Shown here in pieces: positions 25,456 to 33,412 of a stretch of 45,017 bases of DNA. Where the stretch lies: NCBI GenBank assembly GCA_035293845.1, contig DATGMB010000001.1, positions 1 through 45,017 on the forward strand. The letters run 5' to 3'. A program made the position numbers and the translations under genes. The first letter of the stretch is position 1. The number at the start of each line of letters is the position of its first letter. The stretch comes from DATGMB01 sp035293845. Lineage in GTDB: Bacteria > Acidobacteriota > Terriglobia > Bryobacterales > Bryobacteraceae. The notes under the pieces were generated by a model. The model was given only the letters and a program-made list of their open reading frames with translations, was not told the origin of the DNA and did no database searches.

Positions 25456-28077
25456 ATGCGCACGCCTTTGTTATTGCTCACCGGGATCTGCGCCGCGGCG
25501 GTTCTCGCCGCCCAGGAACCACCCAATCCACCGACTCCGGATAATCCTGCGCAGGCGGGTCCCGCCGCCGCGGGCGGCCGCGGAGGAATCACGCCGCCTT
25601 CGCAGGAGCCTCAGCCCTACGAGAAGGTGATCACCAAGGAAGCGAAATCGAAAACCGGCGTCTTTACGGTCCACCAGGTCAAGGAAAAGTATTATTACGA
25701 GATTCCCAAGGCGGAGCTCGGCAAGGAATTCCTCTGGAACACCCAGATCGCCAAGACCACGCTCGGGATCGGCTATGGCGGCGACCAGATCGCCGATCGC
25801 GTGGTGCGGTGGGAGCTGAACGGCAACAAAGTCCACCTCCGGGATATCAACTACAGTGTCACGGCGGATCCGAGCCTGCCGATCGCGCAGGCGGTGAAAG
25901 CGGCGAACAACAACACCATCATCCGTACCTTTCCGGTCGCGGCCTTTGCCAAGAACGGCGATCCGGTGATCGAAGTCACGGGCCTGTTCACCGCGGATAT
26001 TCCCGAGTTCAATATGCGGCAGCGGCTCGGCGCCACGACCATGGACGCCAGCCGCTCGTACATCGAGCGGATTTCGCCCTATCCGCAGAACATCGAAACC
26101 GAGGCCTCCCTGACGTTCACGCGGCAGGCGCCCATGCCGGGGCAGAACCAGGCGCCGCAGCCGGTGATCATCGGCGGCGGGCAGATGCGTCCGGGCAGCG
26201 CGACCATCGTGGTGCACCACAGCATGGTGAAGCTGCCGGAGAACCCGATGAAGCCGCGCGTATTCGATGAGCGCGTCGGGTACTTCATCACCCAGCAGTA
26301 CGACTACGGCCGGCCGGAACATAAGGCCGATCGCGTCCGCTACATCGCGCGCTGGCGGCTGGAGAAGAAGGACCCCACGGCCGCCGTCTCCGAGCCGGTG
26401 AAGCCGATTGTTTATTACATCGATTCCGCCACGCCGGTGCAGTGGCGCGAATGGCTGAAGAAAGGCGTCGAGGATTGGCAGCCGGCCTTCGAGGCCGCCG
26501 GGTTCCGCAACGCGATCATTGCCAAAATGGCGCCGACCGAGAAAGAAGACCCTGACTTCAGCCCCGAGGACGTGCGCAATTCCGTGATCCGCTGGCTGCC
26601 CTCGACCATCGAGAACGCTATGGGCCCGCACATCTCCGATCCGCGCACGGGAGAGATCCTCAATGCGGACATCCAGTTCTACCACAACATCATGAACCTG
26701 CAGCGGGACTGGTATTTCCTGCAGGTCGGGCCGCTCGATCCGCGCGCGCAGAAGCTGCCTATGCCGGACGAGCTGATGGGGCGGCTGCTCGAATTCGTGG
26801 TGGCGCATGAGGTTGGCCACACGCTGGGCTTCCAGCACAACATGAAGGCCAGCTCCACGTATCCGGCGGACAAGGTCCACGATAAGGACTGGGTGCACAG
26901 GATGGGCCACTGTCCGTCGATCATGGATTACTCGCGCTTCAACTATACGGCGCAGCCCGAGGACGGGATCGCAGTCGATGACCTGGTGCCGCGCGTCGGA
27001 CCGTACGATATCTGGGCGACCAAGTGGGGCTATACTCCGATTCCCGATGCCAAAACGCCGGATGAGGAGAAGCCCACGCTGGATGCCTGGGCGCGCGAGC
27101 AGGATAAGACCCCGTGGTACCGCTTCTCGACGGCCGGCTCGGCGGGCTCCGATCCGGGCGACTTGACCGAAGCCGTGGGCGATGCGGACGCCATCAAGAG
27201 CAGCGCGCTGGGGCTGAAGAACCTGCAGCGGGTGGCCAAACTGCTGCTGCCCGCGACCACCGCCAGAAACGGCGAGCCGTACGAAGACCTGGCCGAGCTC
27301 TACGGCCGCATGCTCGGCCAGTGGACGCTTGAAATGAACCACGTGGCCGCGATTGTCGGCGGCTTCGAAAGCCAGACGAAGTACGTCGGACAGGAAGGGC
27401 GCCTGTTCCAGCCGGTCTCGAAAGAGCGGCAGATGCAAGCGCTGAACTTCCTCGGAGAAAACGCCTTCGCGACTCCGAAATGGGCGGTCGACCCCGAGAT
27501 CCTGCGCCGTATCGAAGCGGTCGGCGTGCTCAGCCGCATCCGCAACGCGCAATCGAGCGTGCTCTCGAACGTGCTTTCGAGCTCACGGTTCGCGCGGCTG
27601 GTGGAATCGGAAGCGATCGACGGCGCGGCGGCGCTGAGCCCGGCGGACCTGCTCGCCACGGTGCGAAAGAGCGTTTGGAAGGAGTTGGAGGGGCCGCAGG
27701 TGAAGATCGACCCCTACCGCCGCAACCTGCAGCACGCTTATCTGGACCTGGTGAATAACAAGGTGAACAGCACCCAGACGATACCCGCCGGGCTGCCGCC
27801 GGAGTTCGCCGGCCTGTTCGCCACGAGCGCCGACGAAAAGCCGTTCTACCGCGCCGAGCTGCGCTCGCTCAACACCGCGATCGGCGCGGCGCTCTCCAAG
27901 ACCTCCGACCGCGAGACCCGCGCGCATCTGGAAGGCGCGCGAGACCAGATCGCGAAGATTCTGGATCCGAAGTTCGCGGCCACGGGCGGGAACGCCGGCG
28001 GCGTGATCCGCATCGGCTTCGACGTGCCGGCGGATACGTGCTGGCCGGATTACGTGATTCTTCCTGACTATAGATAA
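25456..28077 (+). CDS. Exported zinc-dependent metalloprotease (DUF5117/DUF5118 type)
   Basis: 873 residues. Signal peptide MRTPLLLLTGICAAAVLAAQ, then a Pro/Gly-rich low-complexity stretch (about 20-52). A DUF5118-like segment (about 60-100, GVFTVHQVKEKYYYEIPKAEL) leads into the DUF5117-type domain (about 110-320). The catalytic zincin site is HEVGHTLGFQH (His451, Glu452, His455, and His461 as third ligand), with SIMDYSRFNY (the Met-turn region) about 40 residues later, as in metzincin-like peptidases. The remaining C-terminal part, to PDYR, is helical. It probably degrades extracellular or periplasmic proteins; the substrate is unknown. A strong AAGGAG precedes the ATG. It converges with the PIN gene across a hairpin. 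Confidence 0.92.
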   Translation: MRTPLLLLTGICAAAVLAAQEPPNPPTPDNPAQAGPAAAGGRGGITPPSQEPQPYEKVITKEAKSKTGVFTVHQVKEKYYYEIPKAELGKEFLWNTQIAKTTLGIGYGGDQIADRVVRWELNGNKVHLRDINYSVTADPSLPIAQAVKAANNNTIIRTFPVAAFAKNGDPVIEVTGLFTADIPEFNMRQRLGATTMDASRSYIERISPYPQNIETEASLTFTRQAPMPGQNQAPQPVIIGGGQMRPGSATIVVHHSMVKLPENPMKPRVFDERVGYFITQQYDYGRPEHKADRVRYIARWRLEKKDPTAAVSEPVKPIVYYIDSATPVQWREWLKKGVEDWQPAFEAAGFRNAIIAKMAPTEKEDPDFSPEDVRNSVIRWLPSTIENAMGPHISDPRTGEILNADIQFYHNIMNLQRDWYFLQVGPLDPRAQKLPMPDELMGRLLEFVVAHEVGHTLGFQHNMKASSTYPADKVHDKDWVHRMGHCPSIMDYSRFNYTAQPEDGIAVDDLVPRVGPYDIWATKWGYTPIPDAKTPDEEKPTLDAWAREQDKTPWYRFSTAGSAGSDPGDLTEAVGDADAIKSSALGLKNLQRVAKLLLPATTARNGEPYEDLAELYGRMLGQWTLEMNHVAAIVGGFESQTKYVGQEGRLFQPVSKERQMQALNFLGENAFATPKWAVDPEILRRIEAVGVLSRIRNAQSSVLSNVLSSSRFARLVESEAIDGAAALSPADLLATVRKSVWKELEGPQVKIDPYRRNLQHAYLDLVNNKVNSTQTIPAGLPPEFAGLFATSADEKPFYRAELRSLNTAIGAALSKTSDRETRAHLEGARDQIAKILDPKFAATGGNAGGVIRIGFDVPADTCWPDYVILPDYR

Positions 28078-28091
28078 GCGATGAAGGCGCA

Positions 28092-28117
28092 GTGCGGCTC
28101 TTGCAGTCGAGCCGCAC
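28092..28117. terminator. GC-rich hairpin between convergent genes
   Basis: Perfect 9-bp arms GTGCGGCTC and GAGCCGCAC with an 8-base loop lie 14 bp after the protease stop and 7 bp before the PIN gene's stop. Neither side has a T-run, so any termination would be bidirectional and not classical. Confidence 0.45.
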
Positions 28118-28124
28118 CGCGCGC

Positions 28125-28616
28125 TCACAGCAGCTCTCGCAGGTCATCGAACCTCACTACGGAAGCACCCTCCCTCGAAAGAGCCAGGTAAAGGGCGGAG
28201 TCGTTCGTGAGCACAGAGCAGCCGCACTGCCGAACTGCATAGCTGATCGCTGCGTCGGTCAAGCCCAACTGTGGATCAATTGGCGACTCGCATGCGGCGA
28301 TGCTCGGGACCGGGACCTCTTCCATCAGGGAAATGGTTCTCCTCAGAAATTGCCTCGCCGTTGCCAAGTCCGAGCCCTTCATATCCGTAAGGCTGCTTAC
28401 CTCCGCGAGCACATGCGCAACCACGTATCGTCGCGGGATCTGCTCGATGAGGCCGGTGAGCAGGTCCCAATCCGCCGGCGTGTAGGCCTGGGTCCGCTTG
28501 AAACTGGAGATCCGGTCCCGCTGGACGGAGCCGACAATGAACAGCACGAACAAGTTCGTGTCGATCAGAACTCCTCTCGACCGGGCGTTCCGATCAAACC
28601 GCTCGAACTCCGTCAT
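28125..28616 (-). CDS. PIN-domain protein (putative VapC-like ribonuclease)
   Basis: 163 residues with the PIN nuclease fold. The four acidic positions are visible: Asp19 in GVLIDTNLFVLF, Glu in VLAEVSSL, Asp in LGLTDAAISYA and Asp in LTNDSALY. PIN proteins are Mg-dependent RNases, most often toxins of VapBC pairs; this one is longer than the usual 125-140 residues. Start ATG 28616 overlaps the stop of the 86-residue upstream gene by one base (TAATG), so the two are coupled as toxin-antitoxin genes often are. The base composition of the pair looks lower in GC than its neighbours, which hints at transfer. No VapB-type DNA-binding antitoxin is present. Confidence 0.85.
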   Translation of the reverse strand: MTEFERFDRNARSRGVLIDTNLFVLFIVGSVQRDRISSFKRTQAYTPADWDLLTGLIEQIPRRYVVAHVLAEVSSLTDMKGSDLATARQFLRRTISLMEEVPVPSIAACESPIDPQLGLTDAAISYAVRQCGCSVLTNDSALYLALSREGASVVRFDDLRELL

Positions 28617-28876
28617 TAGCTCGCGAGCTTCATCGCGAAAGGCTCGCCCGTGTTGGCGTCGACAAGGATGGTCTTATACTCCAGGGGTAAAGCACTGCCG
28701 ATGGCCTGCATCAGTTCTGGCGCCGTGGGCCGACGCTTAGGGAATCCAATGGTAATTCGCCAGACGGGACGTCCCTTGTAGGTGTCGAATTCCACCTCTT
28801 CGAGCGTATAGTCGAGGTCGCCAAGTATTCCTCGGGCATAGGTCTTGGCCTTCTCAAAGGCCTCGAGCGCTGTCAT
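28616..28876 (-). CDS. Small partner protein of the PIN-domain gene, unrecognised
   Basis: 86 residues, no signal or membrane segment. I do not recognise a family. The pattern is a helix (ALEAFEKAKTYARGIL), a beta strand (YTLEEVEFDTYKGRPVWRITIGFP), a helix (APELMQAIGSALP) and a strand (YKTILVDANTGEPFAMKLA), i.e. a small alpha/beta fold without an obvious DNA-binding motif. Its position directly before a PIN gene, with a TAATG overlap and a 15-bp palindrome 17 bp upstream, suggests an antitoxin or inhibitor, but its strands look more like an immunity- or PepSY-type fold than VapB. Function is inferred from context only. Confidence 0.75.
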   Translation of the reverse strand: MTALEAFEKAKTYARGILGDLDYTLEEVEFDTYKGRPVWRITIGFPKRRPTAPELMQAIGSALPLEYKTILVDANTGEPFAMKLAS

Positions 28877-28892
28877 CAGACTGAACGTAACA

Positions 28893-28907
28893 CATCGCGA
28901 GGCGATG
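28893..28907. promoter_or_regulatory. Palindrome CATCGC-GAG-GCGATG, candidate operator of the PIN module
   Basis: Perfect 6-bp arms around GAG in the 39-bp gap upstream of the 86-residue gene, whose ATG is at 28876. The position suits autoregulation, as in toxin-antitoxin operons. No clear -35/-10 hexamers flank it. Confidence 0.4.
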
Positions 28908-28915
28908 CGAATGCC

Positions 28916-29728
28916 TCATTGCATCATGCTCGGCGGCGCCTGGGCCTCCAGCTTCGCCACGATCCGGTCGCGGCGCGCCATGAGGCCATCGATCTCGGCC
29001 GGCGTCAGCAGGTCGCCCATTTGCTGTTCCACGTCGCGGCGGCGGAGAGCCTTGAGCGAGCGCAGCAGCTCGGGTGGGCACTTGGTGACGGCGTCGGCGT
29101 TGCGCAGTTCGTGGGAATCGCGAAAGGCGCGCGTGTGGTCGATCATCCAGACATCCCAGTCGGTCGTGATGAGCAGGTTCTCCTGGCTGCGGTCCATGTT
29201 GTAGATCAACTGGTCGAAGGTGCGGATGATGTCCATCTGGCGGTTCCAGCGCGGGATGTCGGGCGGGTGAAGATGCCGCGCGAGGCGCTCGCGCTCATCC
29301 ATGCCGACATTATCGACCCACCAGCTGAACGCCGCGGGCTTGCCCTGAAAAGGGCGCTCGACGCAGACCGGCACCATGTTGGTCAGATGCAGCAGGCGGG
29401 CCAGGCGGTAGGCGGCGACGTTGAACTTCCAGCTATCGCGAAAGTTCGTTTCGACCGATCCGTCCCGGCCGCGAAATTCCGGCAGGTAGAGATCGACCGT
29501 CTGGATGTGGGCGGAGTGCTGGCGAATGCCGTCGCTGAGGAGGGCTTTGAGCGAGTGAGTCACGCCCTTGCCGGCGGGCTCGACGGTTTCGATCTGGGCG
29601 GAGATGAGGAACGATTCCTCCTCCTGGGTGGACCACGGTCCGGGGCTGCCGCCGAGCGGACGGGGAGCCTGCGCGGCGGCCGCGAGCGCCACGGCAAACA
29701 GCAGAAAATTGCGGCGTTTTACCAGCAT
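28916..29728 (-). CDS. Exported kinase-like protein (FAM20C/PI3-kinase-like fold)
   Basis: 270 residues from ATG 29728, which gives a clean signal peptide (MLVKRRNFLLFAVALAAAAQA). The motifs are those of the atypical FAM20/HipA/PI-kinase-like group: the N-lobe Lys region in FRDSWKFNVAAYRLARLLHL, then NMVPVCVERPFQGKPAAFSWWVD, then a catalytic loop FDQLIYNMDRSQENLLI (Asp and Asn both present) followed by WMIDHTRAFR, whose Asp would bind metal. The C-terminus is helical (LLTPAEIDGLMARRDRIVAKLEAQ). It is therefore probably an active kinase-type enzyme outside the cytoplasm, or a degenerate relative; the substrate is unknown. The frame runs on upstream but that stretch has no sensible protein character. 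Confidence 0.7.
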   Translation of the reverse strand: MLVKRRNFLLFAVALAAAAQAPRPLGGSPGPWSTQEEESFLISAQIETVEPAGKGVTHSLKALLSDGIRQHSAHIQTVDLYLPEFRGRDGSVETNFRDSWKFNVAAYRLARLLHLTNMVPVCVERPFQGKPAAFSWWVDNVGMDERERLARHLHPPDIPRWNRQMDIIRTFDQLIYNMDRSQENLLITTDWDVWMIDHTRAFRDSHELRNADAVTKCPPELLRSLKALRRRDVEQQMGDLLTPAEIDGLMARRDRIVAKLEAQAPPSMMQ

Positions 29729-29933
29729 CCGGAGCAAAGTATGCACGCGTACGGCCACGGTCGCGAATCGCCCGGAGAGGGATTGGGACGCGGTCCGGTG
29801 ACCGGCCTGCAAGGGCAGGCGGCGCACGATGCGCCACCGAGTCGACCCCGGCACTGAAATCAAAGCACTTGCGCGCGCATGGCCGCGCAAAATGCGCGGA
29901 GCGCCGTTTTTTACGGCAGTGTGTCTGCACGGC

Positions 29934-32051
29934 CTACCAGACCCGGCAGGCGTTGGCGCTCACCATCGGCTGGCCGGCCTTGCAGGACCAGGCCTTCTGG
30001 AATTCCTGCAGATTCTGCACGACGCCGTTGACGCGGTACCGGGGCGGCGAATGCGGGTCGGTCTGCACCTGCAGGCGGACGGCTTCGGGGCGCTCGTTGG
30101 CGCACCAGATCTGGCCGAAGGAGAGGAAATACCGCTGCTCGGGCGTCAGATTATCGATCGACCGGTTGGCGCTGGATGCATTCGGCGCCTGGCTCGCTTC
30201 CGCGTTGTGCAGGGCGCGCAGCGCGATGCGGGCGCCGCCGTTATCCGCCGTGTTTTCGCCCAGCGTCAGTTGGCCGTTGATGTTTACTCCGGGCAGCGGC
30301 TCGAAGGCGGAATACTGCTTCGCGATGCACGCCACGCGCTCCTGGAAGGCCTTGGCGTCGGCGGGCGTCCACCAGTTCCGCAGGTTGCCCTGCGCGTCAA
30401 ACTGGCTGCCTTCGTCGTCGAAGGCGTGGGTGAGCTCGTGGCCGATCACCGAGCCGATGCCGCCATAATTCACGGCGTCATCCGCGTGGTTGTCGTAGAA
30501 GGGCGGCTGGAGGATGCCGGCGGGGAAGTTGATGTTGTTCATCAGCGGGTCGTAATAGGCGTTGACGGTGGGAGGCGTCATGTCCCATTCGGTGCGGTCC
30601 ACCGGCTTATCGATCTTATTCAGCTCGCGATGGGATTCGAAAAGGGCGGCGCGGTTGCTGTTGCCCAGAGGGTCGTCGCGGCGGATTGCGACGCTCGAAT
30701 AGTCGCGCCACTTTTCGGGATATCCGATCTTATTCGTGATGGCGTGCAGCTTGATGAGCGCCTGCTGCTTGGTCGCGGGCGTCATCCAGTCCAGGGTTTG
30801 GATGCTCTCCCCCATCGCCTTTTCGATCTGGTGCACCATTTCGAGCGTGCGCTGCTTGGCGTCGGGCGGGAAGGCGCGCTCCACGTATTTCTGGCCCAGC
30901 GCTTCGCCGAGCTGGCGATCGACGTAATCGACGCAGCGCTTCCAGCGCGGACGGAGTACCGTAGCGCCGGTCATGGTGCGGCCGTAGAAATCGAAATTGG
31001 CGTCGACGAACGGCTTGGGCAGCAGGGGCGCCGAGGAGTGCAGCAGGTGCCACCGCAGGTAGGTTTTCCACTGGTCGAGCGGGACGTTCTCGATCTCGGC
31101 ATTCAGCGCCTTGACGAATTCGGGCGTCGCGACGTTGAGCTCCGTAAACTGCGGCGCGCCGGTATCGCGGAAAAACGCCCGCCACTGAAATGCCGGGCCG
31201 AGCTTTTCGAGATCGGCCACGCTCATCTTGTGATAGACCTTCACCGGATCGCGCCGGCTGACGCGGTCGAGCGAGCCTTTGGCGAGCGCGGTCTCAATCG
31301 CGAGGATGTTATCGGCATCGAGCTTGGCCTGCCGCGGCGATTCGCCCGCGAGCTCGAACATTTTGGCGACGTGCGCGGTGTATTTCTGGCGGATCTCGAC
31401 GGAGCGGGCATCGGTTTTGAGATAGTAATCGCGGTCGGGCAGACCGAGACCGCCCTGGTCGAACTGGGCGATCACCATGTTGGAGTTCTTGAAATCCTGG
31501 CCGGAGCCGAAGTCGAACATGGCGCCGGCGCCGATGGACTGGAGCCGCGCCACTTCGGCGGCGAGCTGCTGCTTGTCGCGCAGGGCGGCGATACGGTCGA
31601 GCTGCGGTTGGATGGGCTTGAGGCCGGCGGCATCGATGGCCGCCTCGTTCATGCAGGCGTAGTAATAGTCGCCGATCTTCTGCGAGATGGCGTCGCGGTT
31701 GGGCGCGGGCTTCTCGGCATCTTCGAGGATCTGGCGCAGGACCTCGCGGTTGTGCTCTTCGAGCTCGGAGAAACGGCCCCAGCGCGATTGATCGGGCGGG
31801 ATGGGGTTCTGCTTCATCCAGTTGCCGCAGGCGTACTGGTAGAAATCGACGCACGGGTCGGCGGACTTATCGACGAGGCTCGGATCGAAGCGCAGCGTGG
31901 TTTGGCTCGCCGGTGCGAGCGACGGCTTCTGCTGCGGGATCGGCTTGGTTGCGGGGACACCGGGCGCCGGTTTGGGCGGCTGTTGCGGGGCCGGCGGGGT
32001 TTGGGCGGAAAGAGCGAAAGCACACACGAACAAGACCGCGGGTTTCAACAA
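29934..32051 (-). CDS. M13 family zinc metallopeptidase (neprilysin/PepO type), exported
   Basis: 705 residues from the preferred start. Signal peptide (LKPAVLFVCAFALSA) and a Pro/Gln-rich linker precede the M13 N-domain (DPCVDFYQYACGNWMKQNPIPPDQSRWGRFSEL). The catalytic site is IGHELTHAFDDEG (HExxH), with third ligand in GENTADNGG and the substrate-binding NAYYDP upstream; the domain ends in the family-typical CRVW. It cleaves oligopeptides and probably works in the periplasm or outside. TTG 32051 follows AGGAG by 7 bases, whereas TTG 32072 would have only a weak AGG; both encode a workable signal. An 11-bp-period repeat array begins about 100 bp upstream and likely controls this gene. Confidence 0.93.
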   Translation of the reverse strand: MLKPAVLFVCAFALSAQTPPAPQQPPKPAPGVPATKPIPQQKPSLAPASQTTLRFDPSLVDKSADPCVDFYQYACGNWMKQNPIPPDQSRWGRFSELEEHNREVLRQILEDAEKPAPNRDAISQKIGDYYYACMNEAAIDAAGLKPIQPQLDRIAALRDKQQLAAEVARLQSIGAGAMFDFGSGQDFKNSNMVIAQFDQGGLGLPDRDYYLKTDARSVEIRQKYTAHVAKMFELAGESPRQAKLDADNILAIETALAKGSLDRVSRRDPVKVYHKMSVADLEKLGPAFQWRAFFRDTGAPQFTELNVATPEFVKALNAEIENVPLDQWKTYLRWHLLHSSAPLLPKPFVDANFDFYGRTMTGATVLRPRWKRCVDYVDRQLGEALGQKYVERAFPPDAKQRTLEMVHQIEKAMGESIQTLDWMTPATKQQALIKLHAITNKIGYPEKWRDYSSVAIRRDDPLGNSNRAALFESHRELNKIDKPVDRTEWDMTPPTVNAYYDPLMNNINFPAGILQPPFYDNHADDAVNYGGIGSVIGHELTHAFDDEGSQFDAQGNLRNWWTPADAKAFQERVACIAKQYSAFEPLPGVNINGQLTLGENTADNGGARIALRALHNAEASQAPNASSANRSIDNLTPEQRYFLSFGQIWCANERPEAVRLQVQTDPHSPPRYRVNGVVQNLQEFQKAWSCKAGQPMVSANACRVW

Positions 32052-32150
32052 GGCAGCACTCCTCTTCCTCAATTTACGCCTGCCGGAGCGCGCTTCCCCG
32101 CCCGTCTTCGCGCGGAAGGCGAGGTTTCATCCGATCCAGGGCGGAGCATG

Positions 32151-32205
32151 TGTGGAAAAACTGTGAATTTCTTGTGAATGGCCTGTGGAAGCTCTGTGGA
32201 AGCCG
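32151..32205. promoter_or_regulatory. Five-unit 11-bp-period direct repeat array (TGTGGAA/TGTGAAT), candidate regulator-binding array
   Basis: Five consecutive 11-mers begin with TGTGGAA, TGTGAAT, TGTGAAT, TGTGGAA and TGTGGAA at 32151, 32162, 32173, 32184 and 32195. On the strand of the M13 gene each unit reads N4-TTCCACA or N4-ATTCACA. The exact one-helical-turn spacing places all sites on one face of the DNA, as in arrays bound by OmpR/PhoB-class response regulators. The array fills the gap between the symporter stop (32218) and the M13 gene start. Confidence 0.6.
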
Positions 32206-32217
32206 GGAGCCGCAAAT

Positions 32218-33411
32218 TTACCCGACTTTGTATCCTTCCCACCGGGCGACGACGGCGCTCGCCAGGCAGTTGCCGGCGACGTTGATGGCGGTGCGCGCCA
32301 TATCGAGGATCGCGTCGACGCCGAGCAGCACGGCCACGCCCTCCATCGGCAGGTGGAACGTCGCGAGGGTTCCGGCCAGGATGACCAGCGCAGCGCGCGG
32401 CACGCCGGCCACGCCTTTGCTCGTGATCATGAGGGTGAGCATCCAGGTCAACTGCTCGCCGAAGCCGGGGTGCATGCCGGCGGCCTGCGCCACGAACACG
32501 GATGCCAGCGAAAGGTATAGTGTCGTACCCACCAGGTTGAAGCTGTAGCCCGTGGGGATCACGAAGCCGACGATGTGCTTGGGGACACCGAAGCGCTCCA
32601 TATTTTCGAGCGCCAGCGGCAGCGCGGCTTCACTCGATGCGGTAGAGAACGCGATGAGGAACGGCTCGCGGACGGCGCGGTAGAACGCGCGCGGCGGGAT
32701 GCGGAACAGCCAAAGCGCGGGCGCGAGCACCAGGAGAATGCAGATGGCCGAGGCGGCGTACATGGCAGCGATGAGCTTGCTGAGCCCGAATAGCACGCCG
32801 ATGCCTTTGCTCCCGATCGTCACCGCGATGGCCGCTCCCACGCCCACCGGGGCGAGGTACATCACGTATTTCGTGTAGCGGAACATGACCTCGGCGAGCG
32901 CGCCGCAAAATTTGACGACCGGCTCGCCCTTGGGTCCGATGGCGGCGCAGGCGACGCCGAACAGGAACGCGAAAACCACGAGCTGGAGGACATCATTTTT
33001 CGCCATGGCATCGATGATGCTGGCCGGGAAGACGTGTTCCAGAAACGTGTTGAGCGAGGCGGTGGCCTGCGGCAGCGCGGCGTCGGCGGCGGTGCGGGAG
33101 ATCGGAACGCCATCGCCGGGGCGGACGAGATTCACCGCGCCGAGGCCGAGGAAGAGCGCGCAGGTGGTGACGATCTCGAAATAGAGGATCGCCTTGGCCC
33201 CGATGCGTCCCATATGCTGGAGCTCGCCCGATCCGGCGATGCCGTACACCAGGGTGGCGAACAGCAGCGGCGCGATGATGGAGCGGATCAGGCGCAGAAA
33301 CACATTGCTGAGGGGCGCGAGCTGGCTCGCAAAGTGCGGCGCCAGGATGCCGAGCGCGACGCCGGCGGCCATGCCGAAGAAGATCCAGGCAGTGAGGGAA
33401 ATGCGCTTCAC
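32218..33411 (-). CDS. Dicarboxylate/amino acid:cation symporter (DAACS family, GltP/DctA-like)
   Basis: 397 residues, about eight membrane helices plus hairpin loops. Family motifs: IIAPLLFATLVYGIAGSG, AFSTASSEAALPLALENMERFGVP (the Ser-rich HP1 loop, with SSEAALP in place of SSEATLP), FVIPTGYSFNLVGTTLYLSLA and TSKGVAGVPRAALVILAG. The usual NLDGT of transmembrane segment 7 is NLVGT here, which may change cation or substrate coupling. It probably takes up glutamate, aspartate or C4-dicarboxylates. Start GTG 33411 is one base after the nadK stop region (33413), so it is probably in the same transcript as the nadK group, although its role is unrelated. Confidence 0.92.
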   Translation of the reverse strand: MKRISLTAWIFFGMAAGVALGILAPHFASQLAPLSNVFLRLIRSIIAPLLFATLVYGIAGSGELQHMGRIGAKAILYFEIVTTCALFLGLGAVNLVRPGDGVPISRTAADAALPQATASLNTFLEHVFPASIIDAMAKNDVLQLVVFAFLFGVACAAIGPKGEPVVKFCGALAEVMFRYTKYVMYLAPVGVGAAIAVTIGSKGIGVLFGLSKLIAAMYAASAICILLVLAPALWLFRIPPRAFYRAVREPFLIAFSTASSEAALPLALENMERFGVPKHIVGFVIPTGYSFNLVGTTLYLSLASVFVAQAAGMHPGFGEQLTWMLTLMITSKGVAGVPRAALVILAGTLATFHLPMEGVAVLLGVDAILDMARTAINVAGNCLASAVVARWEGYKVG

Positions 33412-33412
33412 G

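Noticed and set aside
28916..29890. Longer reading of the kinase-like gene starting near 29890
   Set aside because: The extra N-terminus is Arg/Ser-rich without domain character and hides the clear signal peptide that begins at ATG 29728.
29883..29912. Plus-strand intrinsic terminator (CCGCGCA-AAA-TGCGCGG followed by TTTTTT)
   Set aside because: The T-run starts seven bases after the stem, and no plus-strand gene ends here. On the minus strand, where the M13 gene ends, the run precedes the hairpin and so does not fit a terminator.
32151..32159. DnaA box: TGTGGAAAA matches TTWTNCACA on the minus strand
   Set aside because: Only one of the five units fits, no other origin features (dnaA, dnaN, DNA-unwinding element) are near, and the 11-bp periodic array explains the site better.
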